Position numbers and translations under genes: made by a program
Notes under the pieces: generated by a model
Databases searched by the model: none
Told to the model about the DNA's origin: nothing
The model's input: only the letters and a program-made list of their open reading frames with translations
Part shown: piece after piece, positions 61,850-64,000 of the stretch
Position numbering within the stretch: the stretch's first letter is position 1
How the letters are laid out: every line of letters starts with the position of its first letter
Assembly (NCBI GenBank): GCA_029851415.1
Contig: CM056742.1
Location: 144,527,121 to 144,591,120 of the forward strand
Origin: Eretmocerus hayati
Lineage: Eukaryota > Arthropoda > Insecta > Hymenoptera > Aphelinidae
Length of the DNA: 64,000 nucleotides
Reading direction: 5' to 3'

Positions 61850-63031
61850 GTTCTATCGAAAATGTGTGAAGCAATTTTTTTGTAGGTCTTTGAAGAAAAT
61901 AGAAGAAGTTCAGTGACTTTTCCTCGTAAAACGCATCCTGTTTGTAATATTTGAAGATTTTTCGTCTAGATTGATACTCCCTCCACCAATAGAGATGTAA
62001 ATATGAATGTCAACCAAATCTCCTCACATTACGCAAACAGGATGCGTTTTACGAGGAAAAATCACTGAATCTTTTTTGTTACTTTCTTGGAGACCTACAA
62101 AAATTGCCGTGCATATTTTTTCTAAAACATGTTTGATTGGAGATATGGAACTAAAACAATTTAAGAAACAAACTCTCGAGGATCATCCTCAGATATCTCC
62201 AACAGGTAACGTTGTACGAGAAAAACTATGGAAACAATTTTTGTAGATTTTTTAAAAATCTACAAATTCATGTCCTATGTATTTTTCCATAAAATGTGTT
62301 CCTCTCGAGTTATAGGGGAATTACGACAGGAAAACACCAGAAACCGCTCTTCTTTTAATTCTTGCGAGAACGGCCCAGTCAAGAAATGATCATCTGAGTG
62401 CACAGAAACACATTGCACAGAAATTATCGGTTCTGTATGTCGGCCAAATGTGAACGTAGTTCAAGACCGCCGCGAGGGAGATGAAATATCCTCTTGGAAT
62501 ACCGGTCAATTTTTCGACATCGTTTGAGCCTTCAAATGGCGGAACCTTTTTAATCATCAGAATTTTTGAGTGATTCGTAGTATATTAGGAACCGAATAGC
62601 CATGGAAACGTAAGATGGTAGAATTTTCTCTGTCACATTCCAAATTTCCAATTCGACAGCTTTCTCTATACACCAAAAACAGCACCTATCCCAAGTATAA
62701 TTTGCAACATTATATGGTGCATGGTCATGCATGATTCATGCATGAAACATGCATGACTACATACCACCATTTTCTGTACGCGGTCATGCATGATTGTGCA
62801 CCAGTAGCGGTATGCCGTCATGCATGATCATGCACCAAACATTTTTTCACGGGTACTCAAATTAAAAGAGTTGTACCATTGGATAGAGGATTTTTTTCCT
62901 GATTTTTCGGTATATTCATCTCAAAGTGGCGGTCCAACTTCACGTTGCTCCTGCTTCCACTAGCCCAAGTGTGAGCAGAGATGAGGAGGGAGAGTCAATC
63001 GCTCACCATCGCTACTCACCAGCCGTTAGAG

Positions 63032-63748
63032 ATAGAAGTAAAATTGCGTTTTCATCCCGAATCGTGGAAAACAGCAATTACGGAAAGAGTGCACCTATGA
63101 TGTTTTATAGCCACAGTGACTATAAAACTTAGCACCGAGCTTGTCAGGTATGTAAAGTGCAAAATAGAGAACTAGATCCTGAGTTCTCTCTTTGGAATTT
63201 ACATGCCTGACAGGTTCGAATTCGAGATAAATATGTTTTGACACGAATTTTTTCGGATCTGGGCCCGGTCCGTAAATATTCGTTTCAAACCATAAATATC
63301 TCGAATCCGACCGACTATCCGTAAATCCTGTTCCATGATATGTCCCATCCTCACAAGGACAAGGAAAGCCGTCTACTTTCGATTTTCGATTGGAGGTGGC
63401 GAGCCTGACTTTGGCGCCACCACCGAGTATTTCCAGTTTGTGAAATACCCGGTGGCGGCGTCAAAGTCAGGGGATACCTCGAATCGAACGGCTCTGATGC
63501 AATCTCATACCTTACGTCGGTAAGGTAGACATTCAGCAACGCTTCGATCCGCCGGTTCTGTTATGGCGGAGGTCCACTATGACTCTATGAGTGTCTCAAG
63601 TGACCCCATACGTTTCACCGCAACCTCGTGGGAACCAATGGCGCTGCTGGCGGGAATCGAGCGCAACTAGGCCGCAACGTTGTGGCAACCACCACGGCAC
63701 GTTTCAAAAAAGCCATTTTCGCGTTGCCTCAACGGCGGGAGCAACGTT
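63032..63748 (-). repeat. 717-bp inverted-repeat core, right copy
   Basis: Inverted partner of 50591-51307, same length with no indel. It ends at GCAACGTT, after which the right copy reads TCTGACACG where the left has CCGAGGCG. Confidence 0.88.
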
Positions 63749-63905
63749 TCTGACACGTAAAAATCTCAAAGGTTGCGCGGTTGTGGTGACACTGTGCCAC
63801 GACGTTCCGGCAACTAACCCTTGTTTGCTGGGTATATCTATATATGTGTCATTTTAACATGGGCTTATATGGACAATGCTAATTTCCATAACTGTATGTC
63901 AGGAC

Positions 63906-63997
63906 AGGAGGCCCATTGGACTCAACCCTTGGAGATACCTTCATTCCTCACCAAAACATGAATCCCAAAGTTTCATCGAGATCCGTGTTCCGCAGAC
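63906..63997. repeat. Outermost inverted-repeat arm, right copy (truncated by window end)
   Basis: Inverted match to 50384-50476, including GGAGATACCTTCATTCCTCA and AGATCCGTGTTCCGC. Continuation beyond 64000 cannot be seen. Confidence 0.7.
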
Positions 63998-64000
63998 CTG

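Larger units (their letters stand above)
59076..62949. mobile_element. Mutator-like non-autonomous element, 3.87 kb, 10-bp target duplication
   Basis: Identical CCTGCTTCCA at 59066-59075 and 62950-62959 flanks long inverted repeats starting at GTGAAGTTGG on both sides. They continue through GAGATAAATATACCG, the CATGCATG-rich block (59727-59850 and 62715-62840) and GGTATTCC...GAGATGAA-type sequence near 60200-60340. Long terminal inverted repeats with a 9-11 bp duplication are typical of Mutator-like elements. The uninserted target is visible in the opposite arm near 51390 (GATGTGCCTGTTTCAACTCG when complemented). The interior holds the 166-bp array; no MULE transposase was seen. Confidence 0.8.

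Overview
This looks like nuclear DNA of an insect, most likely a hymenopteran and probably a parasitoid wasp. Coding exons are short islands with GT..AG introns inside AT-rich DNA. The genes are animal genes. Two tandem loci combine ankyrin repeats with what looks like a PRANC C-terminus, an architecture known from parasitoid wasps such as Nasonia, from Wolbachia and from poxviruses. The species cannot be named from the sequence.

Positions 1-37057 are taken up by one plus-strand gene, a TBL2 homologue (ER-anchored WD40 protein). It has six exons (139-301, 7747-7944, 34054-34464, 35621-35806, 36518-36700, 36834-37057) that join to 454 residues, and all five introns are phase 1. Intron 2 is 26.1 kb and holds a complete second gene on the same strand, a REXO1/GOR-type DEDDh 3'-5' RNA exonuclease. 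Its main exon is 12096-13912; that frame has no early ATG, so a first exon at 11446-11572 is proposed. The TBL2 introns also carry mobile elements: a 5S-rRNA-derived SINE with an 11-bp target duplication (23901-24371), a pogo-like MITE with 22-bp perfect terminal repeats (25221-25858), two foldbacks (30090-30590, 32449-32545), and a TTAA-bounded element in intron 3 (34545-35398).

Positions 39652-49595 hold two tandem minus-strand paralogues. The first (39652-42268) is an intact two-exon gene of 706 residues with about 12 ankyrin repeats and a PRANC-like domain. The second (46293-49595) has the same exon/intron structure but at least three frame-breaking lesions, and it runs into a G19 tract where the neighbour's C-terminal tail should be. 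It is best read as a pseudogene.

Positions 50383-64000 contain no recognisable gene. They are a nest of inverted-repeat elements. A 13.3-kb unit (50511-63832, TA on both sides) has arms with a 717-bp core that looks identical in the two copies. Inside it are a 3.9-kb Mutator-like element with a 10-bp target duplication (59076-62949), elements ending in CGAGTGA palindromes and carrying tRNA-like Pol III boxes, a TTAA element, a (GA)n tract and a roughly 166-bp tandem array. The outermost inverted homology runs off the right end of the window.

The TBL2 and REXO-like genes are linked only by nesting; nothing in the sequence suggests a shared pathway. The ankyrin pair shows duplication followed by decay of one copy next to a repeat-rich block.
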